64,000 bases of DNA from Halogeometricum pallidum JCM 14848 (GCF_000337095.1 NZ_AOIV01000027.1:16447-80446); one strand, 5' to 3'; positions 53,819-63,203 are shown, counted from the first letter of the stretch. Notes: generated by a model from the letters alone, not told the origin. Numbers and translations are program-made.

Positions 53819-54310
53819 TCACGCCTCGCCGTCGACCGGGCGAAGCCGAACCTGCAGGACGCCGTTGTTGAACGTCGTCTCGACCACTTCGACGGGGTCC
53901 CACGGGAGCGGCACCCGTTCGGCGACGCGTTCGTCGACGGCGACGACGAACTCGCCGCGGTCCGGGCTGATACCGGCGGTTACGTCCTCGTGTTCGGCGC
54001 CCGCCAGGTCGGCGACGATGGTCAGTTCGTCCCCCTCGCGGTGGTGGTCGACGTGATAGTCGGCCGGCGCGTCCGTCTGCTCGCGGTCGGCGGTCCCGTC
54101 GGACCGTCGCTGCGCGCCGGGACCCACACGACTCGGTCGACCGCTCGGTCGCTCGCTGAGCGAGTGCCGGTTCGAGTCCCGCTTCGCCTCGCTCAGAAGG
54201 TCGCTCAGGAGGTCGGTCACTGAGAAGTTGATGTCGATGTGCGTTCGCGGTCGCTCGTCGTCGGGTCCGTGCTGGTCGTCGTCGTCGTCGTCTCGGTGTG
54301 AACGTGTCAT
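53819..54310 (-). CDS. Divergent Hsp20/GvpH-like protein (copy 4)
   Basis: From ATG 54310 the 163-residue protein has an acidic/His-rich start (RSHRDDDDDDQHGPDDE), then INFSVTDLLSDLL, and an alpha-crystallin-like C-terminal domain with TIVADLAGAEHEDVTA and FNNGVLQVRLRP. It resembles GvpH-type Hsp20 relatives, although there are no gas-vesicle genes nearby. A palindrome CGAACGTTCG lies 27-36 bases upstream of the start and may be a heat-shock-type operator. The upstream open frame to 54439 is not part of the family. Confidence 0.75.
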   Translation of the reverse strand: MTRSHRDDDDDDQHGPDDERPRTHIDINFSVTDLLSDLLSEAKRDSNRHSLSERPSGRPSRVGPGAQRRSDGTADREQTDAPADYHVDHHREGDELTIVADLAGAEHEDVTAGISPDRGEFVVAVDERVAERVPLPWDPVEVVETTFNNGVLQVRLRPVDGEA

Positions 54311-54554
54311 GATGTCGAACCTCGCCGACCGCGCTTCGAACGTTCGTAGGTCCCGCGCGGGGAAAAGCACGACGCCCCTTGACGAAGGGCGCGGACGACC
54401 GTCTCCGGCGGAACGAACGCGTCTACCTCGCTCGCCCAACCGACGGGCGCCGAACCCTGAGGGCCGCGCGTTCGGTCGGTCGACCCCGCCGACTTCGCCT
54501 CACCCGACGTGTGTAGCCCCAACGGCTACTGGGCGCGGGGCGGTATCGACGCCT

Positions 54555-54650
54555 ATGCTCGGAACCATCCGTTCGGCGCTCCGTGGCGTCATCAACCTCA
54601 TCATCGCCATCATCACCTTCCCGCTCCGGCTGATCCGGTCGATCCTGTAG
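54555..54650 (+). CDS. 31-residue hydrophobic peptide (possible microprotein)
   Basis: The ORF MLGTIRSALRGVINLIIAIITFPLRLIRSIL has a hydrophobic core flanked by arginines. It is isolated on a divergent strand between an Hsp20-like gene and the rhodanese fusion. The amphipathic, membrane-seeking pattern resembles type I toxin or membrane-regulator microproteins, but there is no antitoxin RNA evidence, and the coding status is uncertain. Confidence 0.4.
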   Translation: MLGTIRSALRGVINLIIAIITFPLRLIRSIL

Positions 54651-54848
54651 CGGCCGGTTCGGTCGTGATCGCTCCTTGAACGACCCGATTCCGCGATCCG
54701 CACTGTTATTCCTTCCTTCGGTATCGAACCACTGCTACGGCTCCTCTAAAGCCGGTTCCATCGGCGGGCTCTCAGCGTGTCTCTCAGATAGAATTGCGTA
54801 TTTCTCGCAAGACTTATTCCGCCCGGAGACGAATCTTGGGGACGAACC

Positions 54849-56000
54849 ATGTACGCGAAGATAACCGCTCGCGAACTCGCAGACGCCATCGACCGAGGGA
54901 AGACGGGGACGATACTCGACACGCGCCCGGCGGACAGTTACGAGGCGTGGCACGTCCCCGGCGCGGTGAACGTTCCCTTCGGGCTCACCGAGACGCTCGA
55001 CGACGACCTAACGTCCGAGATAGACGCTCTAGTCGACGGCGGGCCGATAACCGTCATCTGCGGCAAGGCCGCCACCTCGGCGGCGCTCGGTGCGGAACTC
55101 GACGCCGCCGGCTACGAGGACGTTCGGGTCGTGAAGGGCGGGATGCGCGACTGGAACGACCTGTACGAACGCGCCGATGCGGGGGTCGACACCGACACCG
55201 ACGCCGACGTCGACGTCGTCCAGTTCCAGCGGCGCGGCAAGGGCTGTCTGAGCTACCTCGTCGGGTCGGACGGCGAGGCGGCCGTCGTCGACCCGACCCG
55301 GCACGTCGAGCAGTACGTCGTCGCCGCCGCGGAGCGCGGATGGGAGATAACGCGCGTCCTCGACACGCACGTGCACGCCGACCACATCTCCGGCGGGCGC
55401 AAACTCGCCGACCGATTGGGCGTGCCGTACCACCTCGGCGCCCGCGCGGCGGACCGCGACCTCGACCTCGCCTTCGACGCCGTCGAGGAGGGTGACGTCC
55501 TCCCCGTCGGCGACGTCGACCTGACGGTCCTCGCGGCGCCCGGACACACCTCCGAGATGGTCGCCTACCGCGTCGGCGACAGGGCGGTCCTCACGGGCGA
55601 CGCCCTGTTCGTCGACTCAGTGGGTCGGACCGAACTGGAGTTCGGCGAGGAGGGGGCCGAGGAGGGCGCGGAGATGGCGTACGACACGCTCCACGACACC
55701 CTGTTGGAACTCCCCGACGACCTGACGGTCCTCCCCGGCCACGTCACCGTCGAAAGCGACGGACAGTACGCGAACGGGTCGCCCGGCGAACCGGTCGCCG
55801 CGTCGCTCGGCGACGTGGCGTCGCACCTCGACCTCGTCGGACTCGACCGCGAGGCGTTCGTCGAGCGCATGGTCGAGAACGTGCCGGAGAAGCCCGCCAA
55901 CTACGAGACGGTCATCGCCATCAACGCCGGCCGCGAGTCGTACGGGACCGACCGCGAGGCCACGCAGTTGGAGACCGGCGCGAACAACTGCGCGGCGTAG
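54849..56000 (+). CDS. Rhodanese-persulfide dioxygenase fusion
   Basis: At 383 residues the protein has an N-terminal rhodanese domain (about 1-105; active Cys71 in VICGKAATS) joined by an Asp-rich linker (DTDTDADVDV) to an ETHE1-like metallo-beta-lactamase domain with LDTHVHADHISG (His174, His176, Asp178, His179). The latter oxidises persulfides with a mononuclear iron site and the former handles sulfane sulfur, so the fusion should convert hydropersulfide to sulfite plus thiol. The order rhodanese-then-MBL is the reverse of several bacterial fusions. Confidence 0.88.
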   Translation: MYAKITARELADAIDRGKTGTILDTRPADSYEAWHVPGAVNVPFGLTETLDDDLTSEIDALVDGGPITVICGKAATSAALGAELDAAGYEDVRVVKGGMRDWNDLYERADAGVDTDTDADVDVVQFQRRGKGCLSYLVGSDGEAAVVDPTRHVEQYVVAAAERGWEITRVLDTHVHADHISGGRKLADRLGVPYHLGARAADRDLDLAFDAVEEGDVLPVGDVDLTVLAAPGHTSEMVAYRVGDRAVLTGDALFVDSVGRTELEFGEEGAEEGAEMAYDTLHDTLLELPDDLTVLPGHVTVESDGQYANGSPGEPVAASLGDVASHLDLVGLDREAFVERMVENVPEKPANYETVIAINAGRESYGTDREATQLETGANNCAA

Positions 56001-56012
56001 GGGCGCGCGGCG

Positions 56013-58001
56013 TCAGGTCGAGAACACGCGCACCTGAAACGGGGCCAGCGACATCGTCGCTTCGCCCGTCTCGGAGTCGAACTCGGGTGCCGACCCGCGG
56101 AGCGACTCGCCGCGTTCGGCGGCGTCCCCCCACTCCCACGGCAGTTCGTACCCCTCGAACTCCTGCGGGCCGAGGTTGGCGACGACGACGACCTGCCCCT
56201 CGCTTCCGAGTTCGCGGCCGGCGGTCCGACAGTACGCGAACACGCGGGCCGCGTCCGGGTCGTCGAACTCGTGGTGGGTGTAGAAGAGGTCGGTCTCCTC
56301 GCGCTGTAGCGCCTCCGTCGAGGTCCGCAGGTGGATGAGGTCGCGGACGCTCGCCAGGAGGTCCTCGTGCCCCGGATACTCGCGGCGGTGCCACCGGATG
56401 GGGTCTTCCATCTGGCGCTGCCAGTGGCCGTAGTCGAGGTCGTGTATCTCCCCGAACTCCTCGCCCGCGAGGAACATCGGCACGCCGACGGACGTGAGGA
56501 GGAGAGCGAACGAGCCCCGGACCCGGTCGAGCGCCTCCGTGTGGGCGTCCATCCGCACCCTCGGCCCGGCGGTGGCGATATCGTCGAGGAGGTACTGGAC
56601 GTTCTCGACGGAGCCGTCTCCCAGCCCCTCGGCCTCCACGAGGTCGCCGAAGAAGAGGTTCATCAACCGCCGTTCGTGCGGTTCGCCGATGTCGTGGGAG
56701 GTGAGGTAGTTCACGGCCTTCGAGAGGTCGCCGAACCCCTCCTCGAACGCCCCCTCCCGGTCGTCCCACGTCCGGTCGCCGGTCACGAGGGCGCGGGCGC
56801 GGTCGGTCCGCGTCGGTTCCTCGGGTTTGCTCTCGACGCCGTCGCGGAGGAACCGGCGGGCCTCGTCCCGGTAGTCGAAGTTCCACATGCCGTCGACCAC
56901 GCTCCGGTCGTCGGGATTGGCCTCGTCGTCGCGGACGATTTCGGTCCGCCCCCACGAGTCCTCCGCGACGACGAAGAACGGGCGGTCCGGGAACGCCTCC
57001 TCTTGCACCGCCCACGCTCGGTCCCGGAACTCCTGGACGAACGCGCGGTGGTCCATGCCCTTGAACTCGTCAATCCGGAAGCCGTCGACGTGGTACTCCT
57101 CGATCCAGAACTCGGCCATCCGGTGGCAGAACTCCCGCGCGGGGTGGTAGCCGTCGACGGTCGCCTCGAAGTCGAACCGGCGGCCGCCCCACTGAGGTCG
57201 GTCGGGGTCCTCCTCGGGGTCGAGGAAGAACCGCTCGCCCGCCAGCGCCTCCAACGGCGTCTCGGTCGCGTGGTTCATCACCACGTCCATCAGCACGCGG
57301 ATGCCGCGCCGGTGGCAGGCTTTGATCAGGAACTTCGCGTCGACGGGGCCGCCGAAGTCGAGGTCGGGAGCGAAGAAGAAGCGCGTCCCGTACCCCCAGT
57401 TGATGCTGACGGGGGCGTCCTGTATCGGCAGCAGTTCGATGGCGTTGACGCCGAGGTCCGCCAGTCGGTCGAGGTGGTCGGTCAGGAGCGTCTGGAAGTC
57501 GCCGTCGGGCACGTCCCGCCGGTGCTCGCCGGAGACGGAGGCTGCCCACCGAAGCGGCAGTTCGTAGACGACCAGTTCCTCGTTCGCCGGGAGCGAGCGC
57601 TTCTCGCCCTCCTCGCCGTCCGGCGGGACCAGTTCGTCCTCCCAGGAGAACGGCGGGCGAAACCGCTCGCCGTCCCTGATGCGGAACGCGCCGCGGTGTC
57701 CCCGGAACCGCGTTATCTCCTCTGCGAACGGGTCCGCCGCGACGACGGGGTCGTCCTCGCCGTCGCGGTGGACGACGAACTCGTACTCGTACCGCCCGTC
57801 CGGGAGGTCGAGGTCGTCGAGGTCGATCCGGTACCACTCGTCCGCCTCGGGGTCGGCCGAGAGGTCCTCGCGGCGCCACTCGCCCGGGTCGAACCGGTCG
57901 CGCGCGAGCACCGGCGCGAACCGCAACTCTACACGCTCTGCGTCTAGCGCCGGGACGCGAAGGACGCTGCCTTCTCGAACGTCGGGGAATCCACTGCTCA
58001 T
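56013..58001 (-). CDS. GH13 alpha-amylase family glycosidase
   Basis: At 662 residues it has an N-terminal CBM48/isoamylase-like beta domain (about 1-115) and a (beta/alpha)8 GH13 catalytic domain: DVVMNH (239-244), nucleophile Asp311 in DGFRIDEF, acid/base Glu347 in VVAEDSWGR, and His436-Asp437 in TSHDIGE. A C-terminal beta domain follows. It could be a debranching enzyme, maltooligosyltrehalose hydrolase or branching enzyme; the specific activity cannot be decided from sequence. It is a cytosolic enzyme with no signal peptide. Confidence 0.85.
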   Translation of the reverse strand: MSSGFPDVREGSVLRVPALDAERVELRFAPVLARDRFDPGEWRREDLSADPEADEWYRIDLDDLDLPDGRYEYEFVVHRDGEDDPVVAADPFAEEITRFRGHRGAFRIRDGERFRPPFSWEDELVPPDGEEGEKRSLPANEELVVYELPLRWAASVSGEHRRDVPDGDFQTLLTDHLDRLADLGVNAIELLPIQDAPVSINWGYGTRFFFAPDLDFGGPVDAKFLIKACHRRGIRVLMDVVMNHATETPLEALAGERFFLDPEEDPDRPQWGGRRFDFEATVDGYHPAREFCHRMAEFWIEEYHVDGFRIDEFKGMDHRAFVQEFRDRAWAVQEEAFPDRPFFVVAEDSWGRTEIVRDDEANPDDRSVVDGMWNFDYRDEARRFLRDGVESKPEEPTRTDRARALVTGDRTWDDREGAFEEGFGDLSKAVNYLTSHDIGEPHERRLMNLFFGDLVEAEGLGDGSVENVQYLLDDIATAGPRVRMDAHTEALDRVRGSFALLLTSVGVPMFLAGEEFGEIHDLDYGHWQRQMEDPIRWHRREYPGHEDLLASVRDLIHLRTSTEALQREETDLFYTHHEFDDPDAARVFAYCRTAGRELGSEGQVVVVANLGPQEFEGYELPWEWGDAAERGESLRGSAPEFDSETGEATMSLAPFQVRVFST

Positions 58002-58114
58002 GGTGATCGAATACCTCGTAACTAGCCGGAAACGAGAAAAAATGTGCCGGCCGATTAGCCCGGTGTAGACGCGCTGACGCCGTATCTAACACGCTCTTCC
58101 GGGTACATTGTCTC

Positions 58115-58130
58115 GTTTAGCGGGCTAAAC
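58115..58130. promoter_or_regulatory. Interrupted palindrome between GH13 and UbiA genes
   Basis: GTTTAGC-GG-GCTAAAC is a perfect 7+7 palindrome in the 249-base divergent interval between the GH13 gene and ubiA, about 115-135 bases from either start. A dimeric regulator could bind it. No matching site is seen elsewhere in the window, so its regulator is unknown. Confidence 0.45.
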
Positions 58131-58250
58131 TCGTAGTTAAGGATTGTGGCCGTTCGGATATGCGACCAGTAACTAAACGGTCATGTCATGGGATTAGGGC
58201 ATCGGTAACCGTGTCGGGTCGGCCGCGCGGTTCCCGAACCAACCCAACCC

Positions 58251-59174
58251 ATGTCCAACGAATCCTACCCTGCGTCCGCATCCGCGGACGGTATCGGTCG
58301 GTTACAACACGCGGTCTCGGAACGCTACGGACGACTGAAGGACCTCCTCGTCTACAGTTCCCTCTACCTCGTCGTCGTCGCGGTGGCGGAGGTGCTGACC
58401 GCGATGGTCGCGCTCTCGCTCCCGCTGTCTCTCGCACCCGTCGTCGTCGGACTCGTCACGTTCGCCGTCTACGTGGGCGACCGAGTCGCCGACGCGGACA
58501 CCGACGAACTGTCGAACCCCGACCAGTCGGCGTTCGTGCGCCGACACGGGCGGACGCTCTCGACGCTCTCGGCGGCGGCGTACGGCCTCGCGCTGGCGCT
58601 CTCGCTGACGGCCGGACCGCTCGCGCTGGCCATCACGCTCCTCCCCGGCGCGTTCTGGGTGCTGTACGCCTCCGACTGGCTCCCGTCCGTGGGCGCCCGC
58701 CTCACCCGGCTGAAGGACGTCCTCCTCGTCAACTCCGGCGTCGTCGCCGGCGCGTGGGCCGTCGCGCTGCTCGGCCTCCCCCTCGCCTTCGCCGGCGCGG
58801 CGCCGACTGCGACGGCCGCCGTCGTGTTTACCTACTTCTTCGTCGACACGTTCGTCAACACGGAGATACCGAACGTCGGAGACAGGCACGCCGACGCGGC
58901 CATCGGCGTCTCGACGCTTCCGGTGGTGTTCGGCGTCGCCCGCACGCGGCGAATCCTCTACGCCGTCGAGGCGTCTCTGGGCGTCTTCGTCGCGTGGGCG
59001 TTCTTCGAGGGACTGCTCTCTGCGGCCCTCGCCGGCGGCGTTCTCGCCGGCCTGGCGTACACCCTCGCCGTGACCGCCTTCGTCGGACGAACGGAGGCGT
59101 ATAGCCGTCTCGCTATCGCCGGCGAACTGAAGGCACTGGTCGTCCTGGCCGTCGTCCTCGCGTTCGGCGTCTGA
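58251..59174 (+). CDS. UbiA family prenyltransferase
   Basis: The 307-residue membrane enzyme has about eight hydrophobic segments and the UbiA aspartate-rich motif in YVGDRVADADTDEL, with the second EIPNVGDRHADAA. Such enzymes attach isoprenyl groups to quinones, chlorins or archaeal lipids; haloarchaeal members are often digeranylgeranylglyceryl phosphate or menaquinone enzymes, so the substrate is undetermined. It is divergent from GH13 and followed by the histidine kinase 110 bases later. Confidence 0.85.
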   Translation: MSNESYPASASADGIGRLQHAVSERYGRLKDLLVYSSLYLVVVAVAEVLTAMVALSLPLSLAPVVVGLVTFAVYVGDRVADADTDELSNPDQSAFVRRHGRTLSTLSAAAYGLALALSLTAGPLALAITLLPGAFWVLYASDWLPSVGARLTRLKDVLLVNSGVVAGAWAVALLGLPLAFAGAAPTATAAVVFTYFFVDTFVNTEIPNVGDRHADAAIGVSTLPVVFGVARTRRILYAVEASLGVFVAWAFFEGLLSAALAGGVLAGLAYTLAVTAFVGRTEAYSRLAIAGELKALVVLAVVLAFGV

Positions 59175-59284
59175 GTCGGAGAAAACTGTCGGCGAAGCGC
59201 CAGTTTTCGCCTCGTCGGTGACTTTCACGCTTCGCCGGATACTTCATATGGACTGAACGGGATGTGTGCCGTATCGACGTTCCC

Positions 59285-60991
59285 GTGAACTTGCTCGTGC
59301 CCCTCCTATTCGTCTCGGTCGCCGTCGGCGCAGCGGCGGCGGTGCTCGCGTGGCGAGAGCGACCGGAACCGGGGGCGACGCCGCTCGCCGGACTGCTGCT
59401 CGGTCAGTGTGTCTGGTCGGTGTCAATAGTGTTCCAACTGCAGGCGACCGGCGTCGCCTCGAAACTGTTCTGGCTGCGTTTCAGTTGGGTCGGCGTCGTC
59501 ATCATCCCCGTCGCGTGGCTCCTGTTCGCCTTAGAGTACACCGGCCGCGACCAGTTCGCCCGCCCCCGCTACGTCGTCCTCCTCTCTCTCGTCCCCGCCG
59601 TCACCGTCCTCCTCGCCGCAACCGGCGGCTTCCACGACCTGCTGTACGCGCGGGTGTACACCACCGCGTCCGGCGCCGTCGAAATCCGCGAGGGCGGTCT
59701 CTGGTACTGGTTCATCGCGGGGTACACCTACCTCCTCGGTCTCTCGGGGGTCATCCTGCTCGTCGACCTCCTCGCCAGCGAGGCGGTCACGTTCCGCAGT
59801 CAGGGGATAGCCCTCGTGGTCGGCCTGCTCGCGCCGTGGGTCACCAACGCCCTCTTCATCGTTGGGGTGCTCCCGGTGGGTGCTGTCGACCCGACGCCCG
59901 TCGCGTTCTCGCTGTCCGGCGTCATCTACCTCGGCGCGCTCACCCGGTTCCGACTGCTCGGAACGAGTCCGGCCCCGAAGAAGCGCGCCCGGCAGTTCCT
60001 CTTCGACCGGATGCAGGAGGGGGCCGTCGTCGTCGACATCAACGACCACATCGTCGACATCAACGACAGCGGCATCGACATCCTCGGCGTGACCGCGAGC
60101 GAGGTGCTCGGTTCGCCCGCTGGAACCGTCATCCCGGAGTACGAGCGGTTCCCAGAGGAGGGGGCGCTGTCCGGTCACTTGACCGTCGGCGACGCGAGCG
60201 GCGGCCACCCCTACGACGTGACGGTGACGGGTATCACCAACGTCCGCGGCGTTCCCATCGGTCGGGTCGTCACCTTCCACGACATCAGCAAGCACCTGCG
60301 CCAACAGCAGCGACTCGAGGTGCTGAACCGCATCCTCCGGCACAACATCCGCACCGAGACGAACGTCATTCACGGCTACGTCGACCGCTTCGCCGACGAC
60401 GAGGACGCCCGCGTGGTCAAGCGGCGAGCGCTCCGAATCGAGGAGATAGGGCGGAAGGGGCGCGAGGCCATCGAACTGTTCGACGAAGGGCGCGAGGACG
60501 GCGAGCCGAAACCGCTCGCCCGCCTGCTCGAACGGTGCGTCGACGGCGTCCGCGAGTCGCACCCCGAGGCCGTCGTCGACTGCGACCTGCCCGAGGAGGA
60601 CGTCGCCGTCGCGGGACTGCTCACCCCCGTCTTCTCGAACGTCCTCGCCAACGCCGTCGAGCACAACCCCTGCGACCGTCCGCGCGTCCGGGTGACGACC
60701 CGCATCGAGGGCGACCGCGTCCTCGTTAGCGTCGCCGACGACGGCCCCGGTATCGACGACTACGAACTCCAAGTGTTGGAGGAGGGCACCGAGAGCGCGC
60801 TGGTGCACGGAAGCGGTCTCGGACTCTGGATCGTCAAGTGGGGCGCCGAGATAGCGGGCGGAGATGTCCGCTTCGCCGAGAACGATCCGACGGGATCGGT
60901 CGTCACCGTCGAGGTCCCTCTGCTCGACCGGAGCGCCGATGATCGGTCCGTCGCGAACGGGAGACCGTCGGACGGGGACCGGCTGAGGTGA
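59285..60991 (+). CDS. Sensor histidine kinase with seven-helix membrane input and PAS domain
   Basis: From GTG 59285 the 568-residue protein has seven hydrophobic helices (about 1-220; 7TM histidine-kinase N domain), a PAS domain (about 235-340), HisKA with His353 in RILRHNIRTE, and a HATPase domain with N (NVLANAVEHNP), G1 (DDGPGI) and G2 (GSGLGLWI) boxes. It is an orphan: no response regulator lies nearby, typical of haloarchaea. The ligand is unknown. Nearby UbiA and DUF5995 give no clear clue. Confidence 0.88.
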   Translation: MNLLVPLLFVSVAVGAAAAVLAWRERPEPGATPLAGLLLGQCVWSVSIVFQLQATGVASKLFWLRFSWVGVVIIPVAWLLFALEYTGRDQFARPRYVVLLSLVPAVTVLLAATGGFHDLLYARVYTTASGAVEIREGGLWYWFIAGYTYLLGLSGVILLVDLLASEAVTFRSQGIALVVGLLAPWVTNALFIVGVLPVGAVDPTPVAFSLSGVIYLGALTRFRLLGTSPAPKKRARQFLFDRMQEGAVVVDINDHIVDINDSGIDILGVTASEVLGSPAGTVIPEYERFPEEGALSGHLTVGDASGGHPYDVTVTGITNVRGVPIGRVVTFHDISKHLRQQQRLEVLNRILRHNIRTETNVIHGYVDRFADDEDARVVKRRALRIEEIGRKGREAIELFDEGREDGEPKPLARLLERCVDGVRESHPEAVVDCDLPEEDVAVAGLLTPVFSNVLANAVEHNPCDRPRVRVTTRIEGDRVLVSVADDGPGIDDYELQVLEEGTESALVHGSGLGLWIVKWGAEIAGGDVRFAENDPTGSVVTVEVPLLDRSADDRSVANGRPSDGDRLR

Positions 60992-61096
60992 GGCCTCAGA
61001 CCAGTCCCGAGAACGAGACTGACGTCCAACGCTGGTTCCCGCACGAACGCACCGCCGAGTGAACGGTTATGCCGTCGGACGAATACTCTCCGCGGT

Positions 61097-61969
61097 ATGG
61101 GACCAACCGTGCGGTCGAGCGGCCCCGCGCGGCGCCGCAGGCGGTTCCGCGCCGCCGCCGAGGGCGTTCGCAGGCGACCACCGACGGCTCCCGCCCGCCG
61201 GGGGGACTCCGAGTTGCTGGCGCTCTCGGCCGAACCGTACGTCGACGCCGCCGAGGCGCACGATCGACTGCGGGCGCTCTGCGCCGCGTTCGAGGCGCGC
61301 AGAGACCGCCGGGCGGCGTTCCTCTCGGTGTACGTCCGGATGACCGGCGCCGTCGCGGCACGCGTCCGCCGCGAGGAGTTCGAGGATCCCGAGTGGGTCC
61401 ACGATTACCTCGTCGCCTTCGCGAACCTCTACCGGGAGGCCATCCACGACTACGAGTCCGGGAACCTCTCGTCGCTGGCCGACCCGTGGCTGCTGGCGTT
61501 CGACGCCGCCGAACGCGGCGACTCGCTCGTTCTCCAGGACACGGCGCTCGGTGTGAACGCCCACATCAACTACGACCTCTCGCTGGCGGTGGCCGCGGTC
61601 GGCGTCGACCCCGACCGGGCGGCGAAGCGCGCCGACCACCGCGCTGTTACCGACGTCATCCGTGACGTCGTCGACGAAACGCAGGACGCGCTGGCAGCGC
61701 GGGACGCCGCCGGACTCCGGATGCTCGACGAGTCGCTCGGGTCGTTCGACGAGCGGTTTCTCGTGTTCACCGTCGACGAGTGCCGCGACAGCGCGTGGCG
61801 AACGGCCGTCGCGCTTCGCTCCCGTTTCGGCGCGCGGCGGCGACTGGCACGCTGGACGAACGCCGTCACCTCGACGGGGGCCGCACATCTCATCCTCTCC
61901 TCGCGGGCGAGCGACCGTGTCCACGAATCGCTGCGGACGCTCGAACGCACCGCGGGCGAGGATCGCTGA
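61097..61969 (+). CDS. DUF5995 family protein
   Basis: This 290-residue protein has DPEWVHDYLVAFANLYREAIHDYESG and ALGVNAHINYDLSLAVAAVGVDPDR, the central motifs of DUF5995, with a conserved HINYD that may bind metal. The family is mainly actinobacterial and haloarchaeal and its function is unknown. The N-terminal 35 residues are Arg/Pro-rich and probably disordered. It follows the histidine kinase on the same strand after 105 bases. Confidence 0.82.
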   Translation: MGPTVRSSGPARRRRRFRAAAEGVRRRPPTAPARRGDSELLALSAEPYVDAAEAHDRLRALCAAFEARRDRRAAFLSVYVRMTGAVAARVRREEFEDPEWVHDYLVAFANLYREAIHDYESGNLSSLADPWLLAFDAAERGDSLVLQDTALGVNAHINYDLSLAVAAVGVDPDRAAKRADHRAVTDVIRDVVDETQDALAARDAAGLRMLDESLGSFDERFLVFTVDECRDSAWRTAVALRSRFGARRRLARWTNAVTSTGAAHLILSSRASDRVHESLRTLERTAGEDR

Positions 61970-62067
61970 CTGCTCTCGCGAACCGTTCGCCCCTCGCGGC
62001 GGCGGTGTCCTCGACGGCCGCCAGCCGAGCCGTTGATATGAGTGCGGTGTCATGGTCCGATACTTGA

Positions 62068-62943
62068 ATGTCTGGTTCGGACTCATCCACCCCGTCCCAT
62101 ACGAGTGCGAAAGAGGCTGGCGAGTCCCTCTACGAAGGGACGCTCGACGTGCTGATGAGGGGTATCGGTATCATCATCCCCTTCATCGTCACGCTGTACA
62201 TCCTCAACGTCGCACTCGAGTTCGTCACGAACGCGCTTCGCCCGGTTATCGACCTGCTGCAGTGGCTCGGCGTCATCTCGTTCGTCAAGAGTGCCGGCTT
62301 CATCCAGTTGCTCATCGAACTGGAGATGTACCCGGTGGTCATCGACTTCTTCACCGAACTGGTGGCGGTTCTGGTTCTTTTCGGTGTCATCATCGTCGTC
62401 GGCTCTGTCGGTCGGAACCACTACGGCGAGCAAGTCATCAGCTTCGTCGACCTCGCTATCTCCTCCATCCCCGGTCTCGGGACCGTCTACAAGAGTTTCC
62501 GCCGGATGGGCGACGTGATGCTCGACCAGGAGGCGGAGAACTTCCAGGAGATAAAGCTCGTCCAACTGCTGGGCGACGACGTCTACGTCATCGGCTTCGA
62601 GACGGCCCAGTCGCCGACGACGGTCGAGGAGACGACGGGTCACGACGAGATGGTGACGATGTTCATCCCCCTCGCGCCGAACCCCGTCACCGGCGGCTTC
62701 CTTACGCACGTCCCCCGAGACCAGGTGTACGACGTCGACATGACCATCGAGGAGGGCGTCCGGAGCATCCTCACCAGCGGCGTCGCGACCGGCGACAACA
62801 GCCAGCAGAAGACCGAACTGGCGATGGGGGATTTGGAGAAGATAACCGACATCGACAATCTCCAAGACGCCATCGCGCGCGACGAGGACGAAGCGCAGAA
62901 CAGGAACGGAGACGAAACCGAGAGCGACTCGAAGCGCTCGTAA
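62068..62943 (+). CDS. DUF502 membrane protein
   Basis: The 291-residue protein has two hydrophobic helices (IGIIIPFIVTLYILNVALEFV and LVAVLVLFGVIIVVGSVG), then GLGTVYKSFRRMGDVML and the conserved C-terminal domain with MVTMFIPLAPNPVTGGFLTHVPRDQVYDVDMTIEEG, which define DUF502. The last 35 residues are an acidic tail. Function is unknown. TATGAGTGC-like upstream sequence and the following zinc-ribbon gene suggest a possible two-gene unit. Confidence 0.87.
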   Translation: MSGSDSSTPSHTSAKEAGESLYEGTLDVLMRGIGIIIPFIVTLYILNVALEFVTNALRPVIDLLQWLGVISFVKSAGFIQLLIELEMYPVVIDFFTELVAVLVLFGVIIVVGSVGRNHYGEQVISFVDLAISSIPGLGTVYKSFRRMGDVMLDQEAENFQEIKLVQLLGDDVYVIGFETAQSPTTVEETTGHDEMVTMFIPLAPNPVTGGFLTHVPRDQVYDVDMTIEEGVRSILTSGVATGDNSQQKTELAMGDLEKITDIDNLQDAIARDEDEAQNRNGDETESDSKRS

Positions 62944-63002
62944 GCGGTCGTCGGAGTTCCGACCTCACCAACGTACTTGTGTGCTGAGTGCCAACTCCGG
63001 TC

Positions 63003-63176
63003 GTGGGAATACTCGACACCGTTCGGGACATGCTGTTCCCGGACACCGAACGAGGGGTCCGCTACCGGTGTACCTCCTGCGGCGAGGAGTTCGATACCGC
63101 TCGGAGCGACTGCCCGGCGTGCGGTTCGACGGACGTCAAGGAGGTGGAGGGGTTCGACGCTCGGCCGGATACGTGA
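63003..63176 (+). CDS. Small zinc-ribbon protein
   Basis: From GTG 63003 the 57-residue protein carries one zinc ribbon: YRCTSCGEEFDTARSDCPACGSTDVKEVEG with two C-x2-C pairs 14 residues apart. The start GILDTVRDMLFPD is a short amphipathic helix. It is probably a nucleic-acid or protein-binding adaptor of unknown role. An in-frame ATG at 62988 is also possible. Confidence 0.75.
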   Translation: MGILDTVRDMLFPDTERGVRYRCTSCGEEFDTARSDCPACGSTDVKEVEGFDARPDT

Positions 63177-63203
63177 GCCGAGGGGTCCGAGGGCAGAAAG
63201 AGA

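Noticed and set aside
54163..54190. GGTTCGAGTCCCGC resembling a tRNA T arm
   Set aside because: It lies within the coding sequence of the Hsp20/GvpH-like gene and has no acceptor or anticodon stem around it.
55187..55219. GACACC/GACGCC repeat in the rhodanese fusion
   Set aside because: It encodes the acidic DTDTDADVDV linker; short, in frame and typical of haloarchaeal linkers.
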